Below are positions 1 through 5,319 of a stretch of 5,319 bases of DNA, piece by piece. Position 1 is the stretch's first letter, and every line of letters begins with the position of its first letter. The stretch covers positions 1 through 5,319 of the forward strand of contig JAITWV010000055.1 in NCBI GenBank assembly GCA_031285105.1. The letters are read 5' to 3'. The notes under the pieces were generated by a model, which saw only the letters and a list, made by a program, of their open reading frames with translations, did not search any database and had not been told where the DNA came from. Position numbers and translations under genes: made by a program. This DNA comes from Streptococcaceae bacterium. GTDB lineage: Bacteria; Bacillota; Bacilli; Lactobacillales; Streptococcaceae.

Positions 1-45
1 GTAAAAATCCATTACTCGTTTTCTTAAATCTGGGCTGTAAGTCAT
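1..45 (-). CDS. IS630-type transposase, N-terminal 15 codons only (cut by window edge)
   Basis: The minus strand opens at an ATG ending at 45 and reads MTYSPDLRKRVMDFY without a stop to the window edge. This matches the start of IS630-family transposases (helix-turn-helix DNA-binding N-terminus, typically M-x-Y-S-x-D-[FL]-R-x-[RK]-V). A strong ribosome binding site, AAGGAGAG at 51-58, sits 5 bases upstream of the ATG and fixes the start. The reading frame, ribosome binding site and upstream promoter are seen directly; family assignment rests on 15 residues and is inference. The DDE catalytic domain, which would prove it, lies outside the window, so I cannot say whether the gene is intact. Confidence 0.68.
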   Translation of the reverse strand, partial: MTYSPDLRKRVMDFY

Positions 46-151
46 CTGAACTCTCCTTGTGATTGATGATTCTAGCATAACAGAAGGTGGTCTTGTTTAA
101 AAACGGATTAGCTATATAATATATTTCATTCATTGGACTCACTTCATGACC

Positions 152-180
152 ATTATACTATGTATCAAAAAAGTGGTCAT
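152..180 (-). promoter_or_regulatory. Probable sigma-A promoter of the transposase gene
   Basis: On the minus strand a perfect -10 TATAAT (152-157) is preceded, with an optimal 17-bp spacer, by ATGACC (175-180; 4 of 6 match to TTGACA). It lies about 107 bases upstream of the transposase ATG. The hexamer TGACCA/TGGTCA occurs three times around it (147-152, 174-179, 187-192), overlapping or flanking both promoter elements, which would suit an operator or transposase-binding site. Confidence 0.6.
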
Positions 181-197
181 TGTTTGTGACCATTTTT
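169..197. terminator. Bidirectional terminator-like hairpin at the insertion-sequence edge
   Basis: Arms 169-179 and 187-197 pair over 11 positions (AAAAG-TGGTCA against TGACCA-TTTTT, with one G-T pair) around a 7-base loop. The A-tract on one side and T-tract on the other give a U-run after the stem in both directions; on the minus strand the run is six T. The GC content of the stem is modest. It could stop transcripts from flanking genes entering the transposase gene. It overlaps the -35 element, so it may instead be a protein-binding palindrome. Confidence 0.45.
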
Positions 198-299
198 GGT
201 GTTTAATGATTTTCGGAAACGATATAAATCTATTAATTTAAAAAAATTTCAGATTAACACACTCGTTTTTTGTGAAATTTACTCTATATCTATCTTAAA
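198..299. other. AT-rich non-coding stretch, nothing firm seen
   Basis: No credible reading frame or RNA gene is visible. A loose inverted repeat AAATTTCA (244-251) / TGAAATTT (273-280) is present but is expected in sequence this AT-rich. The outer end of the insertion sequence may fall here. Confidence 0.5.
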
Positions 300-338
300 A
301 GAAGATGAACGTTTATAATTTACAAACGTTCATCTTCT
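300..338 (-). terminator. Likely intrinsic terminator of the two-gene cassette (perfect 15-bp inverted repeat)
   Basis: Arms 300-314 and 324-338 (AGAAGATGAACGTTT and its exact reverse complement) enclose a 9-base loop. On the minus strand the stem is followed by TTTTAAG, a short U-run, which suits termination of transcripts coming from the gene that ends at 443, about 105 bases upstream. On the plus strand it is followed by an AT-rich run without a clean U-tract. The stem is long and perfect but only moderately GC-rich. Confidence 0.5.
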
Positions 339-442
339 ATAATTATTATTATTCTAATTGTTATAATTTTTTAACTATTCTATTCAAAACAACAAGTTTT
401 ATTTATCACTATACTTCAATATATACTAACAGGTTAGGAATA
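339..442. other. AT-rich 3' untranslated spacer of the cassette
   Basis: The spacer between the stop codon of the 449-residue gene and the 15-bp inverted repeat is very AT-rich. Only a short AAAAC/GTTTT pairing (about 386-400) is visible. No reading frame with a ribosome binding site was found on either strand. Confidence 0.5.
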
Positions 443-1792
443 CTAGCTATACATTTGCTCTAATTCATCAACAATTCCCTGAAAGTGCACATCAAGAGCA
501 GACTGAACGAACTCTTGTTTTACTCTTGTGATAAACCTTATATCGCTAAATAGACGCATTATGGTAACAATAAGACCTCCAATATCAAGTATCTTAGGAT
601 TCTTCAGTAAAACAGATGCAACAACATTGCTTGAAGAAGCGATAACATTCGAATACAGTAAGATTTTTCTCGTTCTTACTTCATACAGCTTTGAATCATC
701 GACACTTTGGTCATAAAATAAACGATGTACCATGGATATTAACGTGTTTATGAAAACAGATAATCCAATCTCAGTTGAAACACTTGCCATATCAATCCCG
801 TAAACTGTCAATTTTCTTGAAAAGTCAGGTGAAATTGATGAAATGACAGGTAATGGGATGCTCTTTTTCGTCCCAATATCGGATTTTAAATGTATGCCTT
901 CACGAATCAATGCGCTCCCTACTGCGAGTTTGCCATCCCACCCCTCATCAAACACTCTTTCCTTGCAAGCGCTGAATACTTTTCCTGTATTTGCTAAAGA
1001 ATAGATTACATTTTCTCCATTAGGTGCTCTTTTTGTCGGTTGGTTTTTGATATGCACGGAAGCCATATCCCATCGTGTTAAGGTACCTGTAATTATGTTA
1101 GCAGTACCAAAAATCCAGCCCAATAAAGGGTCATGCCCAAGTGTCATACTACGATGGTTTCCACCCTTTAGAAAACCTTTAATCGTATTTGCTTCGCCAT
1201 ATATTTGCGTATCGAATGGCACGCTATTAATTAATATTTTATCCGTATCAACATGATACCAACCCGGTTCAGTTTTTCCTTTTCTTCCTTTTTCGTCATT
1301 TCCACTTGATAAAGGCCGTTGCTTCTTTATCCATGGATCGATGACATACTGACGTGTGCATTGCAATGCGATAGCTGTTACTAAGAAGAAACAATCAACT
1401 TTTTTAAATTTTGTTTTCCTAGCAAACTGTTCATTTATTTCATCTAAACGCCGATATGCTGACATAAACTCTTCAGAAGTCAATATATCCTCAAATCCAA
1501 CATCATTTGGAATATACGTATTAGCTTCAGCGACCAATTCATCCCAAGTTTTTATTTTATGATTATTATGAATAGATTTTACCGTATTTGAACTATTGAG
1601 GATATTATCTTCATCGTTAATACTGACATACTTACCTGCACGTTCTATAGCTCCTTGCGCTTCTAAACTTGATTTTTTAAAAGAATCAGAAAGCTCTTGA
1701 GCATTTGCTGCATTATCCTCGCTTATTTTCTGGTTACACTTGATAACTTTGATAAGTTCTTTTTCGGAATCATTTAAATTGTATGTTTTCAT
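443..1792 (-). CDS. Uncharacterised 449-residue protein, second gene of a two-gene cassette
   Basis: I do not recognise this family. The protein starts with a charged, helical region (residues 1-60) rich in Glu, Lys and Asn. A more hydrophobic stretch follows around 131-150. A distinctive central block at 208-233 contains LGHDPLLGWIFG with His213, Arg214, His220 and Asp221; its density of Gly, His, Asp and aromatic residues looks like a conserved functional core. The C-terminal third has three hydrophobic or amphipathic stretches (about 341-360, 376-396, 402-420), possibly peripheral or buried helices rather than clear transmembrane segments. No signal peptide or known catalytic motif is evident. 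The ATG is preceded by AGAGGT at 1799-1804 with a 6-base spacer, and the gene follows the 209-residue gene by 14 bases, so the two are almost certainly co-transcribed. A role in defence or membrane stress is inference from context only. Confidence 0.85.
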   Translation of the reverse strand: MKTYNLNDSEKELIKVIKCNQKISEDNAANAQELSDSFKKSSLEAQGAIERAGKYVSINDEDNILNSSNTVKSIHNNHKIKTWDELVAEANTYIPNDVGFEDILTSEEFMSAYRRLDEINEQFARKTKFKKVDCFFLVTAIALQCTRQYVIDPWIKKQRPLSSGNDEKGRKGKTEPGWYHVDTDKILINSVPFDTQIYGEANTIKGFLKGGNHRSMTLGHDPLLGWIFGTANIITGTLTRWDMASVHIKNQPTKRAPNGENVIYSLANTGKVFSACKERVFDEGWDGKLAVGSALIREGIHLKSDIGTKKSIPLPVISSISPDFSRKLTVYGIDMASVSTEIGLSVFINTLISMVHRLFYDQSVDDSKLYEVRTRKILLYSNVIASSSNVVASVLLKNPKILDIGGLIVTIMRLFSDIRFITRVKQEFVQSALDVHFQGIVDELEQMYS

Positions 1793-1806
1793 GTTCTTAC
1801 CTCTAA

Positions 1807-2436
1807 CTATGCACAGGCCTCTTTAATCGCTTCAGTTACGACGAGTAGTGAAGCAAGATAGTCAATTCGTGCTATTAATGCATCAATATATTTTGCCATC
1901 TTATGCTTTTCCTCTTCACTTTCGCTATGCATCTTTTTAAGTCTTTCTATTTCACCTGCTTGTTCTTTCAGAATTCTATTCTGTTTGGCAATTGCCTCTT
2001 GATATAGAGCCTTTTTCTCATTTTCCTTTTTTCTTTTTTTCTTAACACTCATAACTATCGTGGTAAGGACTGCGACGCCTGCTACAGTCCATCCTATTGG
2101 TCCGCCAAGTATTGCAAGTACCCCTGCGAGCATGCCCCCACCTACAGCAGAACCGCCTCCGATAACAGCACTAGTTATTAATGAGCTAGTAACAAAAGAA
2201 GCACCTCCACCTATAGCTGTAGCTCCTCCTGCGGCTAATGCGGTAGCAAGTGTACTAGCTGATACAACGGCAGCACCACCGAGCCCTGCAGTAATTGCTG
2301 CTTTTTGCGATGTGCTTAATACTTTTTTTACCGTTGGATTTGTAACTGAGCCAAGTGTCCGATTCTTGTCGCACAACCCCATTTCAACTTCATTTAGAAT
2401 TTCATGTAATACTTTAACAGAAATCTCCTTTTTCAT
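1807..2436 (-). CDS. Uncharacterised 209-residue Gly/Ala-rich membrane protein with coiled coil, first gene of the cassette
   Basis: Residues 1-40 form a soluble N-terminal segment. Residues 46-129 are strongly hydrophobic and rich in Gly, Ala and Ser (clusters such as IGGGAS, IGGGSAVGGG and ILGGPIGW), a glycine-zipper-like pattern seen in membrane-inserting and pore-forming segments; two to four membrane passes could fit. A polybasic patch VKKKRKK (131-137) then marks a probable cytoplasmic side, and 138-190 is a heptad-like, highly charged coiled coil. The C-terminus is a short amphipathic helix. The frame stays open upstream for 96 codons into purD, but the ATG at 2436 is chosen because a strong purine-rich ribosome binding site precedes it. 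An upstream in-frame ATG at 2562 has no such site. The downstream 449-residue gene begins 14 bases after the stop. No family is recognised; an effector acting at the membrane is a plausible inference. Confidence 0.82.
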   Translation of the reverse strand: MKKEISVKVLHEILNEVEMGLCDKNRTLGSVTNPTVKKVLSTSQKAAITAGLGGAAVVSASTLATALAAGGATAIGGGASFVTSSLITSAVIGGGSAVGGGMLAGVLAILGGPIGWTVAGVAVLTTIVMSVKKKRKKENEKKALYQEAIAKQNRILKEQAGEIERLKKMHSESEEEKHKMAKYIDALIARIDYLASLLVVTEAIKEACA

Positions 2437-2441
2437 TGCCG

Positions 2442-2455
2442 TTCCCTTCCTCCTT
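2442..2455 (-). promoter_or_regulatory. Ribosome binding site that sets the start of the 209-residue gene
   Basis: The minus strand carries AAGGAGGAAGGGAA. It offers AAGGAGG 12 bases, and AAGGGAA 5 bases, before the ATG at 2436. It is the only strong Shine-Dalgarno-like tract near any in-frame start and rules against the longer 305-residue reading. Confidence 0.75.
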
Positions 2456-2532
2456 CGCATTTCTTTAAAACAATAACTAAACAACAAAGTAGATAAAACA
2501 CATGTTAATTGTGCAATAATTTCCCCTAAGGT

Positions 2533-2562
2533 ATGAAGGTATTGAGCAAGCAATACCTTCAT
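2533..2562. promoter_or_regulatory. Perfect 12-bp hairpin in the leader between purD and the cassette
   Basis: ATGAAGGTATTG (2533-2544) and its exact reverse complement CAATACCTTCAT (2551-2562) flank a 6-base loop. No U-run follows on either strand, so it does not look like an intrinsic terminator. It lies 97 bases upstream of the cassette start codon. It may be an operator, an RNA processing or stability element, or part of an attenuator. No convincing promoter was found in 2437-2675; the best isolated -10-like word has no matching -35, so read-through from purD is possible. Confidence 0.45.
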
Positions 2563-2675
2563 TGGAAGTGTACTACCAAGCCATTTTCCAAACTTTTCCA
2601 AATATTTTAAGTAATATGGAAAAACAAAAAGCCCTCTCTCGACATCATCGCCAAAAGAGAACTTCCTCAACATCA

Positions 2676-3929
2676 CTAAACCACCCGAAACCCGATATCC
2701 CCACGATAAAAAAGTCCCGAACATTTAATTTTTTCAACTTCACAATAAACCTTTTCTTGCGCTTCTTTCACACTATCCCCACGACTTGCCACTAGCAAAA
2801 CACGTCCACCATTCGTCACCCACTGCTCATTTTCTAACGCTGTTCCACTATGAAAAACCAACACTTCCTCACTCAATTCATCCAAGCCAGTAATCACGAC
2901 ACCTTTTTGATAAGCCTCTGGATAACCTTTGGCTGCCATCACCACACCCAAAACAGCATCATTGGCCCATTGCAATTCCGGATTTGTTCCATCTAAAACA
3001 TCCAACACCACTTGCGCCAAATCATTTTCCATTCTTGGCAACAACACTTGCGTTTCAGGGTCACCAAATCGGGCGTTAAATTCAATCACTTTTGGCCCTT
3101 CATCAGTTAAAATCAACCCGGCATACAAAATTCCAGTAAACGTGCGACCTTCTTTCATCATTGCTTTTGCGCTCGGAAGTAAAATCTTCTCAATCGCTTC
3201 TTGTTCCACGTCTTTACTAATTTGTGGCAATGGCGAATAAGCCCCCATGCCACCTGTATTTGGCCCTAAATCTCCATCAAATGCGCGCTTATGATCTTGA
3301 GAAAGCACCATCGGATAAACATTTTCACCATGAACAAATGCCATAAATGAAAATTCTTCGCCGACTAAAAATTCCTCAATCACCACTTTACTACTCGCAT
3401 CGCCAAATTTCTTCTCACTCATCATTTCTTTCAAGGCAACTTGTGCTTCATCCAAAGTCTTGGCAACCACCACACCTTTTCCAGCCGCGAGTCCATCGGC
3501 TTTAATCACAATCGGTGCACCTTGTTGGTTTAGATAGTTAAGTGCTTGTTCATAATCGGTAAAACTTTGATATTTCGCTGTTGGAATGTGGTATTTTTCC
3601 ATCAATTCCTTCGCAAAATTTTTACTGCCTTCAATAATCGCTGCTTTTTTACTTGGTCCAAAAATCTTCAAACCAGCATTAGTAAACGCGTCAACAATCC
3701 CATTAGCTAAAGGAATTTCTGGTCCAACAAAAGTAAAAGCAACATTATTTTCTTTGGCAAATGCAATCAACGAAGGAAAGTCATCTTCCTCAATATCAAC
3801 CAAACTTGCCACATCCGTCATTCCCGCATTACCCGGTGCAACATACACAGTTCCAACATTTTTTGACTGTGCAAACTTCCAAGCCAATGCGTGTTCACGA
3901 CCACCTTGACCTATAATTAGAATATCCAT
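2676..3929 (-). CDS. purD: Phosphoribosylamine-glycine ligase (GAR synthetase)
   Basis: This cytosolic ATP-grasp enzyme joins 5-phosphoribosylamine and glycine with ATP to give GAR, the second step of de novo IMP synthesis. The 417-residue length is normal for the family. The N-terminal domain starts with the glycine-rich loop GQGGREHAL (7-15) and contains GPEIPLANG (69-77). The ATP-grasp domain shows KADGLAAGKGV (143-153), the nucleotide-binding EEFLVGEEFS (185-194), GPNTGGMGAYSP (222-233) and the metal/ATP site EFNARFGDPETQ (283-294). The C-terminal domain has NGGRVL (373-378) and ends in the typical FYRGDIG motif, so the 3' end is intact. The start ATG has AAGGGGAAG (3936-3944) 6 bases upstream. 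It follows purH, the usual Firmicutes order at the end of the pur operon. Confidence 0.98.
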   Translation of the reverse strand: MDILIIGQGGREHALAWKFAQSKNVGTVYVAPGNAGMTDVASLVDIEEDDFPSLIAFAKENNVAFTFVGPEIPLANGIVDAFTNAGLKIFGPSKKAAIIEGSKNFAKELMEKYHIPTAKYQSFTDYEQALNYLNQQGAPIVIKADGLAAGKGVVVAKTLDEAQVALKEMMSEKKFGDASSKVVIEEFLVGEEFSFMAFVHGENVYPMVLSQDHKRAFDGDLGPNTGGMGAYSPLPQISKDVEQEAIEKILLPSAKAMMKEGRTFTGILYAGLILTDEGPKVIEFNARFGDPETQVLLPRMENDLAQVVLDVLDGTNPELQWANDAVLGVVMAAKGYPEAYQKGVVITGLDELSEEVLVFHSGTALENEQWVTNGGRVLLVASRGDSVKEAQEKVYCEVEKIKCSGLFYRGDIGFRVV

Positions 3930-3942
3930 TTTTTTCTTCCCC

Positions 3943-3954
3943 TTAGTCGACTAA
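3943..3954. repeat. 12-bp palindrome beside the purD ribosome binding site
   Basis: TTAGTCGACTAA is a perfect palindrome whose left end touches the purD Shine-Dalgarno tract. It could be an operator half-site pair or chance; there is no loop, so it is not a useful RNA hairpin. Confidence 0.3.
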
Positions 3955-3972
3955 ATTCATTTTTAAAACAGA

Positions 3973-4003
3973 AATATAAAAAAACTGTGCACAAATTTAT
4001 CAA
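3973..4003 (-). promoter_or_regulatory. Weak candidate promoter in front of purD
   Basis: The minus strand has TTGATA (3998-4003, 5 of 6 to the -35 consensus) and TATATT (3973-3978, 5 of 6 to the -10), but the spacer is 19 bp, longer than optimal. It overlaps the first, degenerate copy of the DnaA-box-like array, so DnaA or another array-binding protein could affect it. Confidence 0.3.
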
Positions 4004-4130
4004 CTTTTATGCACAACTTTTTTGAAATTTATGCACAAAAGACACTTAGTTTTGTGCATAAAACTTTTAAACTTTATGCACAAAGCCCACCTAGTTTTGT
4101 GCATAAAACTTTTAAACTTTATGCACAAAA
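3985..4130. repeat. Cluster of DnaA-box-like repeats between purH and purD
   Basis: Six 9-mers match the DnaA-box consensus TTWTNCACA exactly, all as TTATGCACA: plus-strand copies at 4007-4015, 4029-4037, 4074-4082 and 4119-4127, and minus-strand copies at 4053-4061 and 4098-4106. A seventh at 3986-3994 (minus) has one mismatch. The core hexamers are spaced 22, 22, 21, 24, 21 and 24 bp. Part of the array is a 45-bp tandem unit, 4029-4073 and 4074-4118, identical at 41 of 45 positions, with a third partial copy from 4119. Neighbouring opposite copies can also fold into 12-13 bp AT-rich hairpins in RNA. Known DnaA-box clusters away from the origin (datA in E. coli, the DBC loci of Bacillus subtilis) titrate or inactivate DnaA; that role here is inference. 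Confidence 0.7.
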
Positions 4131-4136
4131 CTTTTT

Positions 4137-5319
4137 CTAATGTTTAAAATGACGAATACCTGTCATCACCATCGCAATCCCATGCTCATCACAAACCTTA
4201 ATCGACTCTTCATCACGAATAGATCCACCTGGTTGATTAATCGCTTTTACTCCGTGCTTAATCGCTTCTTCAACGGTATCTGACATTGGGAAAAACGCAT
4301 CTGAGGCTAAGACGCTACCTTTTGCTAAACTTCCTGCTTGTTCTAAAGCAATAATCGCTGCTCCGACACGGTTCATTTGCCCAGCTCCTACACCAATTGT
4401 GTGCTTATCCTTAGCTAAAACAATCGCATTCGACTTAACGTGTTTTACAACTTTCCAAGCAAATTTTAAATCTTCCCATTCTTCTGGTGTTGGCTGAGTC
4501 TTAGTTACGACTTTAATATCCGCATCATCAAATCCTAAAACATCTTCATCTTGAACCAATAACCCTCCATGAACAGATGTACATTGTTGTGAAATTCCTG
4601 TTTCTTTCACCACATCAAGTGTCAATAAACGTAGGTTCTTCTTCTTACTCAAAATGAAAAATGCCTCTTCACTAAACGACGGTGCGATAATGATTTCAAG
4701 AAAAATTTGATGCATTGCTTGTGCTGTTTTTGCGTCAACTTCACGATTTAAGGCAATAATTCCACCAAAAATTGACGTTGAATCGGCTTCATACGCACGT
4801 TCCCACGCTTCAAAAATATCGCCACCGATTCCCACGCCACAAGGGTTCATATGTTTTACTGCTACCACTGCTGGTTCATCAAATTCCTTAACAATCGCTA
4901 AGGCAGCATCGGCATCTTTGATATTGTTATAAGATAATTCCTTGCCGTGTAAGACCTGAGCTCGCGCAATTGATGAGCTCACAGGGAGTGCTGATTCGTA
5001 AAATGAGGCTTGTTGGTGAGGGTTTTCGCCGTATCTGAGACTTTGTTTACGCTCAAAGGTAATGGTCAATTTCTCAGGTTCTTTTTCACCCACCGACTCA
5101 GTTAAAAATTCCGCAATCAACGCATCATAACTAGCTGTATGTCTGAAAACTTTGGCAGCTAATGCACGTCTGGTTTCAAGTGTTGTGCCACCTTTTTCAA
5201 TCTGCGCTAGTACATTTTCGTAGTCATTCGGATCAACAACAACCGTTACTGACTCATGATTTTTCGCTGCCGAACGTAACATACTTGGCCCACCGATATC
5301 AATGTTTTCAATCGCTTCA
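4137..5319 (-). CDS. purH: Bifunctional AICAR transformylase / IMP cyclohydrolase, C-terminal part (N-terminus outside window)
   Basis: PurH carries out the last two steps of IMP synthesis: formylation of AICAR with 10-formyl-tetrahydrofolate, then ring closure to IMP. The frame is open to the right edge; the first complete codon starts at 5318 and reads ENIDIGGPSMLRSAAKN, the end of the cyclohydrolase domain, so the ATG at 5282 is internal. Numbering from the first visible residue, 393 are present and about 120 are missing from a normal length near 510. The transformylase domain shows LRYGENPHQ (94-102), the catalytic KHMNPCG (155-161, Lys-His pair), GQMNR (313-317), DAFFPMSDTVE (340-350) and PGGSIRDEES (363-372), ending in the typical RHFKH. 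The TAG stop lies 6 bases beyond the repeat array. The gene appears intact in the visible part. Confidence 0.97.
   Translation of the reverse strand, partial: EAIENIDIGGPSMLRSAAKNHESVTVVVDPNDYENVLAQIEKGGTTLETRRALAAKVFRHTASYDALIAEFLTESVGEKEPEKLTITFERKQSLRYGENPHQQASFYESALPVSSSIARAQVLHGKELSYNNIKDADAALAIVKEFDEPAVVAVKHMNPCGVGIGGDIFEAWERAYEADSTSIFGGIIALNREVDAKTAQAMHQIFLEIIIAPSFSEEAFFILSKKKNLRLLTLDVVKETGISQQCTSVHGGLLVQDEDVLGFDDADIKVVTKTQPTPEEWEDLKFAWKVVKHVKSNAIVLAKDKHTIGVGAGQMNRVGAAIIALEQAGSLAKGSVLASDAFFPMSDTVEEAIKHGVKAINQPGGSIRDEESIKVCDEHGIAMVMTGIRHFKH

Larger units (their letters stand above)
1..197 (-). mobile_element. Upstream end of an IS630-like insertion sequence, outer boundary unresolved
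   Basis: This covers the transposase start, its leader and its promoter. IS630/Tc1-mariner elements carry short terminal inverted repeats and duplicate a TA dinucleotide; the partner end is outside the window, so the true terminus cannot be located. It must lie beyond the -35 element at 180, probably in the AT-rich stretch up to about 300. The end coordinate given is only the outer edge of the hairpin at 169-197. Confidence 0.45.

Noticed and set aside
2060..2476. Plus-strand 138-residue open frame rich in Pro and Ala
   Set aside because: It is the antisense shadow of the Gly/Ala-rich segment, with no ribosome binding site and low-complexity composition imposed by the real gene.
2533..2562. 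Hairpin as an intrinsic terminator for purD
   Set aside because: Neither strand has a U-run after the stem.
2640..2675. Terminator just after purD formed by TCTCT/AGAGA before a T-rich run
   Set aside because: The possible stem is only about 5 bp with a large loop, too weak to support.
2676..2724. Longer 305-residue start of the Gly-rich protein overlapping the purD 3' end
   Set aside because: No ribosome binding site precedes it, it overlaps purD, and a strong site is found at 2442-2455 for the ATG at 2436.
3985..4130. Repeat array as a CRISPR or plasmid iteron set
   Set aside because: Units alternate in orientation, there are no unique spacers of uniform length, and no cas or replication initiator gene is nearby.
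3930..4136. Purine riboswitch or PurR box before purD
   Set aside because: No conserved purine-aptamer loops or PurR-box pair could be seen; the spacer is explained by the repeat array.
4137..5282. ATG at 5282 as the true purH start
   Set aside because: The frame continues to the window edge with conserved PurH residues (ENIDIGGPS), so this methionine is internal.

Overview
The window reads as a low-GC Gram-positive chromosome (Firmicutes). The PurH and PurD proteins look like those of Lactobacillales or Listeria relatives, ribosome binding sites are strong and purine-rich, and the spacers are very AT-rich. The genus cannot be fixed from the sequence. Every gene I support lies on the minus strand, so transcription runs from high to low coordinates.

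Region 1 (5319 to 2676) is the end of a de novo purine operon: purH, entering from the right edge and missing its N-terminus, followed by a complete purD. Together they cover the last two steps to IMP (PurH) and the second step of the pathway (PurD). The 207-base spacer between them holds an array of six perfect matches to the DnaA-box consensus TTWTNCACA, spaced 21-24 bp apart. The array is partly built from a 45-bp tandem unit and ends just beside the purH stop codon.

Region 2 (2675 to 443) is a two-gene cassette of unknown function placed directly after purD. The first gene encodes a 209-residue protein with a long Gly/Ala-rich membrane-active-looking segment, a polybasic patch and a coiled coil. 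The second, 14 bases downstream with its own ribosome binding site, encodes a 449-residue protein of no recognised family. They look co-translated and probably form one system. Their position at the end of a housekeeping operon and beside an insertion sequence suggests an accessory, possibly anti-phage or toxin-like, module; that role is inference. A hairpin lies in the leader and a perfect 15-bp inverted repeat lies beyond the second gene as a likely terminator.

Region 3 (442 to 1) is AT-rich non-coding sequence leading into the first 15 codons of an IS630-type transposase, which has a clear promoter overlapping a bidirectional terminator-like hairpin. The rest of the insertion sequence lies outside the window.
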